Made by a program: the position numbers and the translations under genes. From contig JAFAJU010000501.1 of assembly GCA_019236035.1 (NCBI GenBank), positions 1-6,065 on the forward strand: a stretch of DNA of 6,065 bases. The letters run 5' to 3'. The DNA is from Verrucomicrobiota bacterium (GTDB lineage Bacteria; Verrucomicrobiota; Verrucomicrobiia; Chthoniobacterales; JAFAMB01). The notes under the pieces are model-generated. The model searched no databases. It was not told the origin of the DNA and saw only the letters and a program-made list of their open reading frames with translations. This document shows, one piece after another, positions 1 through 5,929 of the stretch; position 1 is the stretch's first letter; each line of letters starts with the position of its first letter.

Positions 1-19
1 CGATGGGGGCGTGAGCAAG

Positions 20-89
20 GTAGCATAGGCGTCCCGCCTGTCGGGCACGGTGCGCGGCCCTGCGAATACAGACTGGAAGCCTATGCTAC
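20..89. repeat. Long imperfect palindrome, probable interspersed repeat
   Basis: The outer arms are a perfect 11-bp inverted repeat, gtagcataggc at 20-30 and gcctatgctac at 79-89. Pairing continues inward to 41/68 with three mismatches, giving a stem of about 22 positions around a 26-base loop. The loop itself contains a short gggc/gccc pair (43-46 with 57-60). Neither strand has a T-run after the stem, so it is not a typical intrinsic terminator, although it lies about 30 bases past the peptidase stop codon. The size, two-sided symmetry and intergenic position fit a REP- or MITE-like element. Only one copy is present in this window, so repetition elsewhere in the genome is inferred. Confidence 0.6.
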
Positions 90-116
90 AATGTCGGCCG
101 CCGGCGCTCAGCGACC

Positions 117-2252
117 TCATCGGCCCGAAACCGGCGGTGCGCTGTCAGAGTTCGAGTTCGCGTGCAGGGTATCGACAGCGAAAGCGAATTCCAGGGCGAC
201 TTCCTTCAACCGGTCAAATCGACCGCTGTCGCCGCCGTGACCCGCTCCTAAATTCGTTTTCAATACCAGGATTCTATTTTGGTGCTTGAGCCTCCGTTGC
301 TTGGCTACCCATTTGGCCGGCTCCCAATAACTCACGCGCGGGTCATTCAGCCCGGCAGTAACCAACAGGTTCGGATATTGTTTTTCCTCTATATTATCGT
401 AGGGCGAGTAAGAGGCCATGTAGTCGAAGTACTTTGGATCCTGAGGATTGCCCCATTCTTCGTACTCCGTAACCGTGAGGGGGAGGGAAGGATCTGACAT
501 CGTATTCAGGACATCGACGAATGGCACCGCGGCGATAACGCTGGTAAATAGATCCGGGCGCATATTCATGACCGCCCCCATCAAAAGCCCGCCTGCGCTT
601 CCGCCCGAAATAGCCACCCTCTTCGGTGCCGCGTACTGCTGATCGACCAAAGACTGAGCGCAGGTAATAAAGTCCGTGAACGAATTTCTTTTCTTCAAGA
701 GCTTGCCATCTTCGTACCACGTTCTACCCAGTTCGCCGCCTCCACGGATATGCGCGATGGCGTAGACAAACCCCCGGTCAACCAGACTGATTGTGCTCGA
801 CCTGAAACTTGCGTCAGTAGCGAGCCCGTACGCTCCATACCCCGTGAGCAGAAGGGGAGCGGTGCCATCCTTCCGGAAATCCTTTTTGTAAAACAGTGAA
901 ATCGGGATCTCGACGCCATCGTCAGCTTTGGCAAAGATGCGCTCGGATACGTAATCGCTTTTTTTGTATCCTCCGAGCACCGGCATCTCCTTCTTAAGTT
1001 CCTTGCGCCGGGAAACCATGTCGTAGTCGATCACAGAATCCGGAGTGATAAATGAACTGTAGTCTATGCGGACGATACTGGTCTTGAATTCGGGATTTCC
1101 GTCGAGCGAAACTTCGTAAGTGGGCTCATCGAAGTTTATCTCGTGAGATTCGCCGGACTTAAGGTCACATATCCGAATAGCCGGAAGCCCGTTGCGTCGC
1201 TCGGAGATAACCAAATGATTTTCGAAAGCGTCAGCTTCATCGATCTTGACCTGTGGATCGTAAGCTATGAAGTCCTTCCAATGCTCTTTGTCCGGTGTGG
1301 CGACCGGAGCCTCGACGACCTTGAAATTCTTCGCGTTCTCGTTCGTGACAATAAAGAAGCGATCACCGTTGTGATCGACGCTGTAGAGCAAGTCATGCTC
1401 GCGTGGCCGGATGAGTCGAAGTTCCCCTTCGGGGTGGTCTGCGTCCAGGAAGCGCGCCTCGCTGGAGGTTTCACTCTCGACTGCAATGAAGATGAATTTT
1501 TTGCTGCGCGATTTGGATAGATCTAAAAAGAAACGGTCATCCTTCTCCTCGTACACCGTTGGATCCTGGCTGACGCTTGTTCCCAGAACATGTTTCAGGG
1601 CTTTGTAGGGCCGATGAGCATCGTCGAGTTGGTCATAGAAGAAAGTTTTGCTGTCATTGGCCCACTCGAACGAATCGCTCGAGTTTCTGATTTCGTCCGT
1701 CAACAACTCGCCGGTCTCTAGATTCTTAATCCGGGTGACATATTTTTCGCTGCCGTTCGTATCGATCGAGTATGCCAGAAGTTTGTGATCCGGGCTGACG
1801 TTTAATTTTCCTACCCGAAAATATTTTTGCCCTTTGGCTAATTCGTTCTCGTCGAGCAGAACCTCTTCCTTCGCTTCAAGGCTCCCTTTCTTCCGGCATT
1901 GCACCGCGTACTGTTTCCCGGTCTCCGTCCTGGCGTAATAATAATAGTCGCCGATTTTTTGAGGGACCGAGACATCGTCTTCCTTAATTCGTCCGCGCAT
2001 TTCGCGGTAGATCGTGTCTTGTAACTTCTCGGTGTGCTTGAGGACGCTCTCCGCGTACTGGTTTTCGGCTTTCAGATATTTCAAAACATGCGCATCGGCC
2101 TTGTCCCGGAGCCAGAAAAAAGGGTCCATTCTGGCATGGCCCGCCTCAGTAATTTCATGGGGCTTTTCGGGCGCCTGCGGAGGATTCGCGTCGACAAACG
2201 TGGCAGCCAGAACTGAGAGCAACATGGACACTATAAAACGACCTAGATACAT
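117..2252 (-). CDS. Oligopeptidase B-type serine peptidase (family S9A), predicted exported
   Basis: This 711-residue protein has the two-part layout of the prolyl oligopeptidase family: an N-terminal seven-blade beta-propeller (about 75-430) that gates access, then an alpha/beta-hydrolase catalytic domain (about 435-695). The catalytic triad is visible as Ser552 in GGSAGG, Asp637 in GLNDPRV and His672 in GAGHGG. The segment EYEEWGNPQ (596-604) carries Glu596 and Glu598. These match the acidic pair that gives oligopeptidase B its preference for cleaving short peptides after Arg/Lys and dibasic sites, and argue against a proline-specific enzyme. Length and motifs match an intact family member. 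Unlike typical cytosolic oligopeptidase B, residues 1-22 form a signal peptide (basic start, hydrophobic core, Ala-rich end near VDA), so a periplasmic or secreted peptide scavenger is inferred. The ATG at 2252 has GAGG 11 bases upstream; Met10 is a less likely start. The gene is transcribed alone, only about 27 bases after a terminator-like hairpin. Confidence 0.93.
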   Translation of the reverse strand: MYLGRFIVSMLLSVLAATFVDANPPQAPEKPHEITEAGHARMDPFFWLRDKADAHVLKYLKAENQYAESVLKHTEKLQDTIYREMRGRIKEDDVSVPQKIGDYYYYARTETGKQYAVQCRKKGSLEAKEEVLLDENELAKGQKYFRVGKLNVSPDHKLLAYSIDTNGSEKYVTRIKNLETGELLTDEIRNSSDSFEWANDSKTFFYDQLDDAHRPYKALKHVLGTSVSQDPTVYEEKDDRFFLDLSKSRSKKFIFIAVESETSSEARFLDADHPEGELRLIRPREHDLLYSVDHNGDRFFIVTNENAKNFKVVEAPVATPDKEHWKDFIAYDPQVKIDEADAFENHLVISERRNGLPAIRICDLKSGESHEINFDEPTYEVSLDGNPEFKTSIVRIDYSSFITPDSVIDYDMVSRRKELKKEMPVLGGYKKSDYVSERIFAKADDGVEIPISLFYKKDFRKDGTAPLLLTGYGAYGLATDASFRSSTISLVDRGFVYAIAHIRGGGELGRTWYEDGKLLKKRNSFTDFITCAQSLVDQQYAAPKRVAISGGSAGGLLMGAVMNMRPDLFTSVIAAVPFVDVLNTMSDPSLPLTVTEYEEWGNPQDPKYFDYMASYSPYDNIEEKQYPNLLVTAGLNDPRVSYWEPAKWVAKQRRLKHQNRILVLKTNLGAGHGGDSGRFDRLKEVALEFAFAVDTLHANSNSDSAPPVSGR

Positions 2253-2278
2253 ACGATGAGAGTCCTCGAACGGCGCAA

Positions 2279-2299
2279 CAAAAAAGCAAGAGCTTGCTT
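2279..2299 (-). terminator. Intrinsic terminator-like hairpin between the sigma operon and the peptidase gene
   Basis: Read on the minus strand, the arms AAGCAAG and CTTGCTT are separated by two bases, and a run of six T overlaps the end of the right arm. The arrangement is that of a rho-independent terminator for the upstream sigma/membrane/RDD operon, although the stem is short and only moderately GC-rich. It sits only about 27 bases before the peptidase ATG, so it could alternatively act as a leader element controlling read-through into that gene. Confidence 0.55.
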
Positions 2300-2320
2300 G
2301 AAAATAAATGAATCGCCTGA

Positions 2321-2367
2321 GCCTGCATGGCTCACAAATTCTCTAAAAATTTGTGAGAGATGCAGGC
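2321..2367. repeat. Large two-segment hairpin at the end of the RDD gene
   Basis: An outer 8-bp perfect stem (gcctgcat at 2321-2328 with atgcaggc at 2360-2367) encloses an inner 10-bp perfect stem (ctcacaaatt at 2331-2340 with aatttgtgag at 2348-2357). They are separated by a symmetric 2-by-2 internal loop and capped by a 7-base loop. The right edge touches the last base of the RDD gene stop codon. No T-run follows directly on the minus strand. It could protect the 3' end of the operon mRNA or help terminate transcription together with the hairpin at 2279-2299. A small mobile repeat is also possible. Confidence 0.65.
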
Positions 2368-3815
2368 TAAACGCTCGGCGAGGAGGGCCCCGGAGAATGC
2401 GGAGGAGTTGCGGAACGCGTAACGCTCGGGTTCTGTTGCACAACATAGGTGTCACTGATTTTGTCATGCCACGCCTCGAGTTCCCGATTGAACAAGATCC
2501 AGATAAATCCAAGACCGAGCGGTAAAAGAGAAAGCAAGCTTGCTAACGCCCTGATCAATGCTGAGGAGTAATCGCCGACGAGCGAGGAACCGTCGGGCTT
2601 CTGAACCCGAAGATTCAACACTATTTGCCCTAGGGTCGAACTTCGCCAGGCGAACATCGCGAACCGATAAAGCACCCACAATGGAATAGCGGCGCGCGTC
2701 AGATGAAGCGAAGCCAGCAATGCGTAGAGAACGACAAGATCGATAAGATTCGCGATCAGGCGAGGTAGGAATTGCGCTTTCGGGAAGCCCATAGCCAAAG
2801 CAGGTTCGACGCTCGGCAGGGCCAGGGGCGTCGAGGCGGGGGGCGAACTCTGTGCCTGTGCCAGCGGAGTCGTTGGGGCGACTGCCTGCGGCCCGGCTGG
2901 CCGATAGCGTTCAACGAGATAAATCGCGACCGTACCAAGACCTAGCAGGGAAACGACCCCCGCCGCTATAAACCCGATCACTGGAATACAGTCCAATATC
3001 CAAATTACAGCTGTCCCGATGCTGATCCACGCGTACATGGCGTAACTCCTTTCAGTTATATGCGGTGCGATTCGTTTTCCGATCCAGTAAGAGACCGACG
3101 CGGAACCGAACAGATTAAGAATGAAAATCGCCAGCGCCAGGAACGGGAGCCCAATGATCCCAACGATCGTGACGAGTAACAGGAACGACAGCACCGCGGC
3201 GCCAAGAATCACGGAGAGCCCGATTAGAAACGAAGGGACCGGCCGCTCGCGCAAAACGACATCGGTTCCGGCAATCGCCTTCGGAAATATCAGGCCAATG
3301 AGCAAACTAACAATCAACGCAATGATCCCCAGCGTCCACGAAAACTCTGAAAACGGCGAAATGGGCCGGAGTTGAACGACGTTGCTCAACACTTCTTTCA
3401 CGACCGGTACCGCCGGGGAAAAGGTATTGAAGGTGACGTTATCGCCGTTCACTTTCAACTCTTCTTCGCCTTTTACTTCCGACGCGAACGACACGAAATC
3501 TCCGTTCGCAACCGCACCCGGATCGATCATCAAATTTGAACCGATAGTGACGAGATCACCATTTACGGTTCCAGAAAAGGTCGCTTTACTCCCGATGATT
3601 ACGAGGTCGCCGTTTACGGTACCATTAACCGTTCCCGTGCTGCCGATCAAAACCACCCCTCCGCCTGTCGATTGGCCCGCGTCCAGCTTGTAGGAACCTC
3701 CGGTTACAACTGCATCATTGCCTTCGCTGTGGTGCTTAATCCCTCCGGCTTCCGCTCCTGTTATCGCAACACTGGTCAGCAGGCAGATGAATAGAGATCG
3801 AGCGGTCTGTTTCAT
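2367..3815 (-). CDS. Bactofilin-like exported domain / multi-pass membrane / RDD domain fusion protein
   Basis: The 482 residues read as four parts. Residues 1-23 are a signal peptide ending GAEA. Residues about 50-130 are a glycine-rich beta-repeat region with recurring G-x-VNGDLV-x-IG units, like the right-handed beta-helix of bactofilin and polymer-forming cytoskeletal proteins. About five hydrophobic helices follow (roughly 160-178, 195-217, 218-238, 258-275, 279-299), then a Pro/Ala-rich linker (303-342). Residues about 349-460 form a C-terminal RDD domain with Arg352, Asp359, the TLGQIVLNLRV segment and the AWHDKISDTYVV ending. RDD domains are membrane modules of largely unknown role, sometimes linked to ion exchange. 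The start overlaps the upstream gene's stop (ATGA, 3812-3815) and has no evident Shine-Dalgarno sequence, so it is probably translated by coupling. Inferred role: envelope-located effector or sensor of the sigma factor operon. The domain calls are fairly secure, the function is not. Confidence 0.88.
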   Translation of the reverse strand: MKQTARSLFICLLTSVAITGAEAGGIKHHSEGNDAVVTGGSYKLDAGQSTGGGVVLIGSTGTVNGTVNGDLVIIGSKATFSGTVNGDLVTIGSNLMIDPGAVANGDFVSFASEVKGEEELKVNGDNVTFNTFSPAVPVVKEVLSNVVQLRPISPFSEFSWTLGIIALIVSLLIGLIFPKAIAGTDVVLRERPVPSFLIGLSVILGAAVLSFLLLVTIVGIIGLPFLALAIFILNLFGSASVSYWIGKRIAPHITERSYAMYAWISIGTAVIWILDCIPVIGFIAAGVVSLLGLGTVAIYLVERYRPAGPQAVAPTTPLAQAQSSPPASTPLALPSVEPALAMGFPKAQFLPRLIANLIDLVVLYALLASLHLTRAAIPLWVLYRFAMFAWRSSTLGQIVLNLRVQKPDGSSLVGDYSSALIRALASLLSLLPLGLGFIWILFNRELEAWHDKISDTYVVQQNPSVTRSATPPHSPGPSSPSV

Positions 3816-4237
3816 TTTCGAACGCCAGCCAGGCGTTGGATCGTGGATGCGGCGAAAATGAGAAAGACATAGCTCAGCACAATCGCCGGTATCAGCAGCG
3901 TAAGCACTGAAAAATGGTAGATCTTGACTTGGAATAACACCGTTCCTGCGATGCCGAGCAGCAGAGGAATCAGCTTCAAAAGCGCCGGCAAAACGGGAAC
4001 GTCAGAAAAGAATTGAGCGGGACTTACCATCAGAAAGAGCCCCAGAACGAGCAGCGAAACCCCGAGCATAAACGAGCGGCACAGGTCGGTGCGAGGGTCA
4101 ATAAGGCGAACCCACCAGGCTTTTCGGGCCTGTTGACGGACGGTCTTCATTACCCTTGGTAAAAGCGTCTCCGGAGCCTCCAGATCTCGCAGGTTCTTCA
4201 GCTCCGCATCAAGCCAGTCCTTATTTGGATCGCTCAT
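3812..4237 (-). CDS. Small three-helix membrane protein in anti-sigma position
   Basis: This 141-residue protein has a charged cytoplasmic-type N-terminus (1-50) followed by three hydrophobic segments (about 55-72, 83-104 and 108-130). The N-terminal stretch LEAPETLLPRVMKTVRQQ (19-36) looks like the short amphipathic helix seen ahead of the membrane part in proteins encoded next to ECF sigma genes. It lacks the HxxxCxxC zinc motif of classical ZAS anti-sigma factors, and its only cysteine is Cys53. It overlaps the sigma gene upstream and the RDD gene downstream by ATGA at both ends, so all three should be made in fixed proportion. A non-zinc anti-sigma factor or membrane partner of the sigma factor is inferred from position. 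The family is not recognised with certainty. Confidence 0.82.
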   Translation of the reverse strand: MSDPNKDWLDAELKNLRDLEAPETLLPRVMKTVRQQARKAWWVRLIDPRTDLCRSFMLGVSLLVLGLFLMVSPAQFFSDVPVLPALLKLIPLLLGIAGTVLFQVKIYHFSVLTLLIPAIVLSYVFLIFAASTIQRLAGVRK

Positions 4238-4722
4238 CTTGTGATTAGCTGTTTCAATGTTTCTCGACCCCGATGGATATCGGTTTTAACCTTCGCCAGC
4301 GACACTCCAAGCTTTGCCGCGATCTCTTCGTAGCTCATATCTTGAAAATGAAATAGTACGAGGGATACGCGCTGGGCGTCAGGAAGTTTTCGGATGGCCA
4401 ACTCCAGCATTTCCTGGCGGTTATTCTCTTTTTCAGTCTCCGGAGCAGCGATTTCGACGGGTGCCCCTTCCTCGGAAAAGAACCGCCAACGGGCTCGGTA
4501 ACGGTTAAGGTGATTGATCGAAAGGTTTGTCGCCACAGTCTTAAGCCATCCTCCGATCGCATGGCTGTTTCGCAGCTGCCGGAACCGCTCGTAGGCCTTG
4601 ATGAAGACCTCTTGGGTAATGTCCTCCGCATCGGTCAGATTTCCCAATATCCGGGCGGACACGGAAAACACCATGTTTTGGTAGTTCCGAATAAATGTTT
4701 CAAATTCCTCGTCCTCCGCCAT
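4234..4722 (-). CDS. ECF-type RNA polymerase sigma factor (sigma-70 family)
   Basis: With the ATG at 4722 the protein has 162 residues, normal for the group. Region 2 spans about 7-75 and includes DAEDITQEVFIKAY (31-44), the core-binding and -10 recognition helices, and WLKTVATNLSINHLNR (59-74). Region 4 spans about 103-158 with LPDAQRVSLVLFHFQDMSYEEIAAKLGVS-like spacing and a final helix-turn-helix (130-158) that binds the -35 element. There is no region 1 or 3 and no C-terminal extension. The frame stays open upstream to a TTG at 4890, but that start has no Shine-Dalgarno sequence, its extra 56 residues do not resemble the family, and it overlaps another candidate ORF. ATG 4722 has a weak GGTGG about 8 bases upstream and is preferred. 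The stop overlaps the next gene's start (ATGA, 4234-4237). It probably directs its own operon, which is the usual arrangement for ECF factors. Confidence 0.92.
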   Translation of the reverse strand: MAEDEEFETFIRNYQNMVFSVSARILGNLTDAEDITQEVFIKAYERFRQLRNSHAIGGWLKTVATNLSINHLNRYRARWRFFSEEGAPVEIAAPETEKENNRQEMLELAIRKLPDAQRVSLVLFHFQDMSYEEIAAKLGVSLAKVKTDIHRGRETLKQLITR

Positions 4723-4820
4723 TTCTCTGTCCACCCCACAACCCGCCCGCTCGTGGAATTGGGACAGGGAGAGTGTTGCGGCTGCGATCATCCTAGCAGA
4801 AAGTTTCCCGGGGGGCTCGA

Positions 4821-5012
4821 CTAAAATACGAGCAAACCGGCTGCCTGGAGGCATTCGAAGCCGGCGTAAAGTGACCACCCGCCGAGCCAAAGGACGAGCA
4901 TTGAATCGATCAATCCGAACGCACTCTCGGCTTCGACGCGCACCCAGCCGCCTGCGTCTGTCGTCGTCTGCATAGCTTGCTCGGGACGGAGGTAAATAAT
5001 GTTATTCTTCAT
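4821..5012 (-). CDS. Possible 63-residue single-span membrane peptide, hypothetical
   Basis: The translation starts MKNNIIYLRPEQ, has a mixed polar middle (13-35), and ends with one long hydrophobic segment (about 36-62, SMLVLWLGG through AAGLLVF). It looks more like a protein than random antisense sequence. It sits 98 bases upstream of the preferred sigma factor start on the same strand, so it could be the first gene of the operon. Against it: the ATG at 5012 has no Shine-Dalgarno sequence, and the internal ATG at 4973 has only a weak GAG nearby. No family is recognised. Confidence 0.4.
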   Translation of the reverse strand: MKNNIIYLRPEQAMQTTTDAGGWVRVEAESAFGLIDSMLVLWLGGWSLYAGFECLQAAGLLVF

Positions 5013-5142
5013 GGCAGTTTGATGAGTTGCACTGACAGGACACGGCAGCTGAACGAAAAGTTGCAGAATTCTGGCAAAATCACGTTCCAGCCAGCTTCAA
5101 CCGCCCTTGTTGTTTCCAAGGCCTTGCCGCCAAAGGTTTCGT

Positions 5143-5171
5143 TTGACGCCCTTTGGATTCCCGGATATAGC
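5143..5171 (+). promoter_or_regulatory. Sigma-70-type promoter for tRNA-Ser
   Basis: TTGACG (5143-5148) matches five of six -35 bases, and TATAGC (5166-5171) matches four of six -10 bases, with the ideal 17-base spacing. The expected transcription start near 5178 lies about 12 bases before the mature tRNA 5' end, as is normal for a tRNA gene. A 7-bp inverted repeat (ccaaagg 5130-5136, cctttgg 5150-5156) flanks the -35 box. Confidence 0.6.
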
Positions 5172-5189
5172 CTTCCCACCGCAAATTTT

Positions 5190-5278
5190 GGTGAGGTGGC
5201 TGAGTGGTCGAAAGCGGCGCTTTGCTAAAGCGTTGTACTCTTTATCGGGTACCGAGGGTTCGAATCCCTCCCTCACCG
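5190..5278 (+). tRNA. tRNA-Ser, anticodon GCU
   Basis: A complete class II cloverleaf can be folded. The acceptor stem GGTGAGG (5190-5196) pairs perfectly with CCTCACC (5271-5277), and the discriminator base is G5278. The D arm is followed by the anticodon stem GCGCT/AGCGT (5217-5221 with 5229-5233) around loop TTGCTAA, with anticodon GCT at 5224-5226, which reads serine AGC/AGU codons. The long variable arm, which is the serine hallmark, is a 6-bp stem with a 6-base loop (5235-5252). The T stem GAGGG/CCCTC (5254-5258 with 5266-5270) holds loop TTCGAAT. The 3' CCA is not encoded, so it must be added by tRNA nucleotidyltransferase. Confidence 0.97.
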
Positions 5279-5364
5279 TGGTTTTAAGCGCTTTCCCGTT
5301 CCAGTGGCTGATTTACGGCCTTTCAACAGAATTGCTCGCCGCCTGAATAATTCGGAGAAAGACT

Positions 5365-5466
5365 ATGAACGACAGAGATCAAGAAACTCAAGTGTGGAGA
5401 AGTCCTCTGATTTTCACCGTGCCTGCCTACGGTTTTGTCATGGCCCTCAGCTCGTGGGCCATGTAA
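5365..5466 (+). CDS. Short 33-residue ORF with strong ribosome binding site, possibly a truncated gene
   Basis: ATG at 5365 follows GGAG (5354-5357) with a 7-base spacer, one of the clearest Shine-Dalgarno signals in the window. The predicted peptide begins MNDRDQETQVWRS and continues into a hydrophobic stretch (LIFTVPAYGFVMAL, 15-28) before a TAA at 5464. The start resembles that of a small membrane protein. Its last 10 or so codons lie antisense to the integrase-like remnant at 5427-5684, so the original gene may have been cut by an insertion whose edge is near 5430. It could also be a genuine small protein. No family is recognised. Confidence 0.4.
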   Translation: MNDRDQETQVWRSPLIFTVPAYGFVMALSSWAM

Positions 5467-5684
5467 CGGCCCAGATGTTTTTGCAGACGTCTGGAGATGT
5501 AGCGGTCCTCGGAGAGTGTCGCCTTGTCGAGTCCTTTGCTTTGCCGGTAGAGAACAAAAGCCTCGCAGAGCTCCTCGACCTTCAGCGGCCGGGTAATTGG
5601 TTTAGCGGTCCGTTCCCAATGCGTCACGATAGCCGGCAAAAGTTCAAGGTGCCCACGTGCGCCCTTAAGTAAGCGAGCCGGCGT
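5427..5684 (-). pseudogene. Tyrosine recombinase (integrase) N-terminal remnant
   Basis: An 85-codon open stretch with no clear start codon (a TTG at 5639 is the only initiator-like codon) ends at TAG 5427. Its centre reads KVEELCEAFVLYRQSKGLDK followed by ATLSEDRYISRRLQKHLG. This has the pattern of the SAM-like core-binding domain of phage-type integrases: a helix, the segment around SKGLDKATL, then a long basic helix ending in LG. The catalytic domain with its Arg/His/Arg/Tyr residues is absent, and a stop (TAA, 5685-5687) cuts the frame on the N-terminal side. A neighbouring frame continues plausibly (RRLAYLRAHVG, near 5680), suggesting a frameshift. It points at the tRNA-Ser gene about 150 bases away, the usual arrangement for an island integrase. 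The family call rests on pattern only. Confidence 0.5.
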
Positions 5685-5929
5685 TTATCCGAATCGTCAA
5701 AACTACCCAACATAATCAGGAAGGGTAGATAGTGTCGCCTATGTCTCTCAAGACATAGGCGACACACCTGCGCTATGCACTTGCTCCAAGCCGCAATCGA
5801 CATGGCCGTGATCGCCATTTGGCAGGGAGCTGCTATCATCATCTGCGATCGGTGAGTCGCTATCGTAGTGCTTAGTCACCGGACTCCGAGGCAGCAGTGC
5901 AACCAGCAGCCGCCTTGCGCCAGCGAGTG
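5685..5929. other. Non-coding or degraded stretch beyond the integrase remnant
   Basis: No convincing gene is seen here. Minus-strand frames of 60-70 codons cross it, but they have low-complexity or unlikely compositions and one is disrupted by the hairpin at 5732-5765. It may hold frameshifted upstream codons of the integrase remnant, or leftover mobile DNA. Confidence 0.4.
5732..5765. repeat. Perfect 15-bp inverted repeat with 4-base loop
   Basis: The arms gtgtcgcctatgtct (5732-5746) and agacataggcgacac (5751-5765) are exact reverse complements separated by ctca. There is no T-run on either side, so a simple intrinsic terminator is unlikely. Arms starting TGTC resemble transposon terminal inverted repeats, so this may be two abutting element ends or the footprint of an excised or internally deleted insertion sequence. 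This is inferred from form and from its place inside degraded mobile DNA. Confidence 0.7.

Noticed and set aside
394..720. Open frame of 108 codons on the minus strand
   Set aside because: Lies wholly inside the catalytic domain of the peptidase gene in another frame, with Arg/Gly-rich composition and no domain.
1143..1520. Open frame of 125 codons on the plus strand
   Set aside because: Antisense to the propeller region of the peptidase gene, which has a clear family match; no ribosome binding site or recognisable product.
3530..3680. Short repeated DNA units resembling a repeat array
   Set aside because: They are codon-level repeats of the beta-helix units, irregular in spacing and coding, so not a CRISPR or tandem array.
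3382..3693. Plus-strand frame with repeated RSPFTVP units
   Set aside because: The repetition is the complement of the bactofilin-like VNGDLV repeats on the minus strand, so it is a shadow.
4723..4890. N-terminal extension of the sigma factor to TTG 4890
   Set aside because: No Shine-Dalgarno site, rare start codon, and the extra residues do not fit the ECF family; ATG 4722 gives the normal length.
5060..5088. GGAAC on the minus strand (5084-5088) as an autoregulatory ECF -35 element
   Set aside because: No convincing -10 partner at the expected 16-17 base distance.
5304..5672. Open frame of 122 codons on the plus strand after the tRNA
   Set aside because: No ribosome binding site, composition unlike a protein, and largely antisense to the integrase-like remnant.
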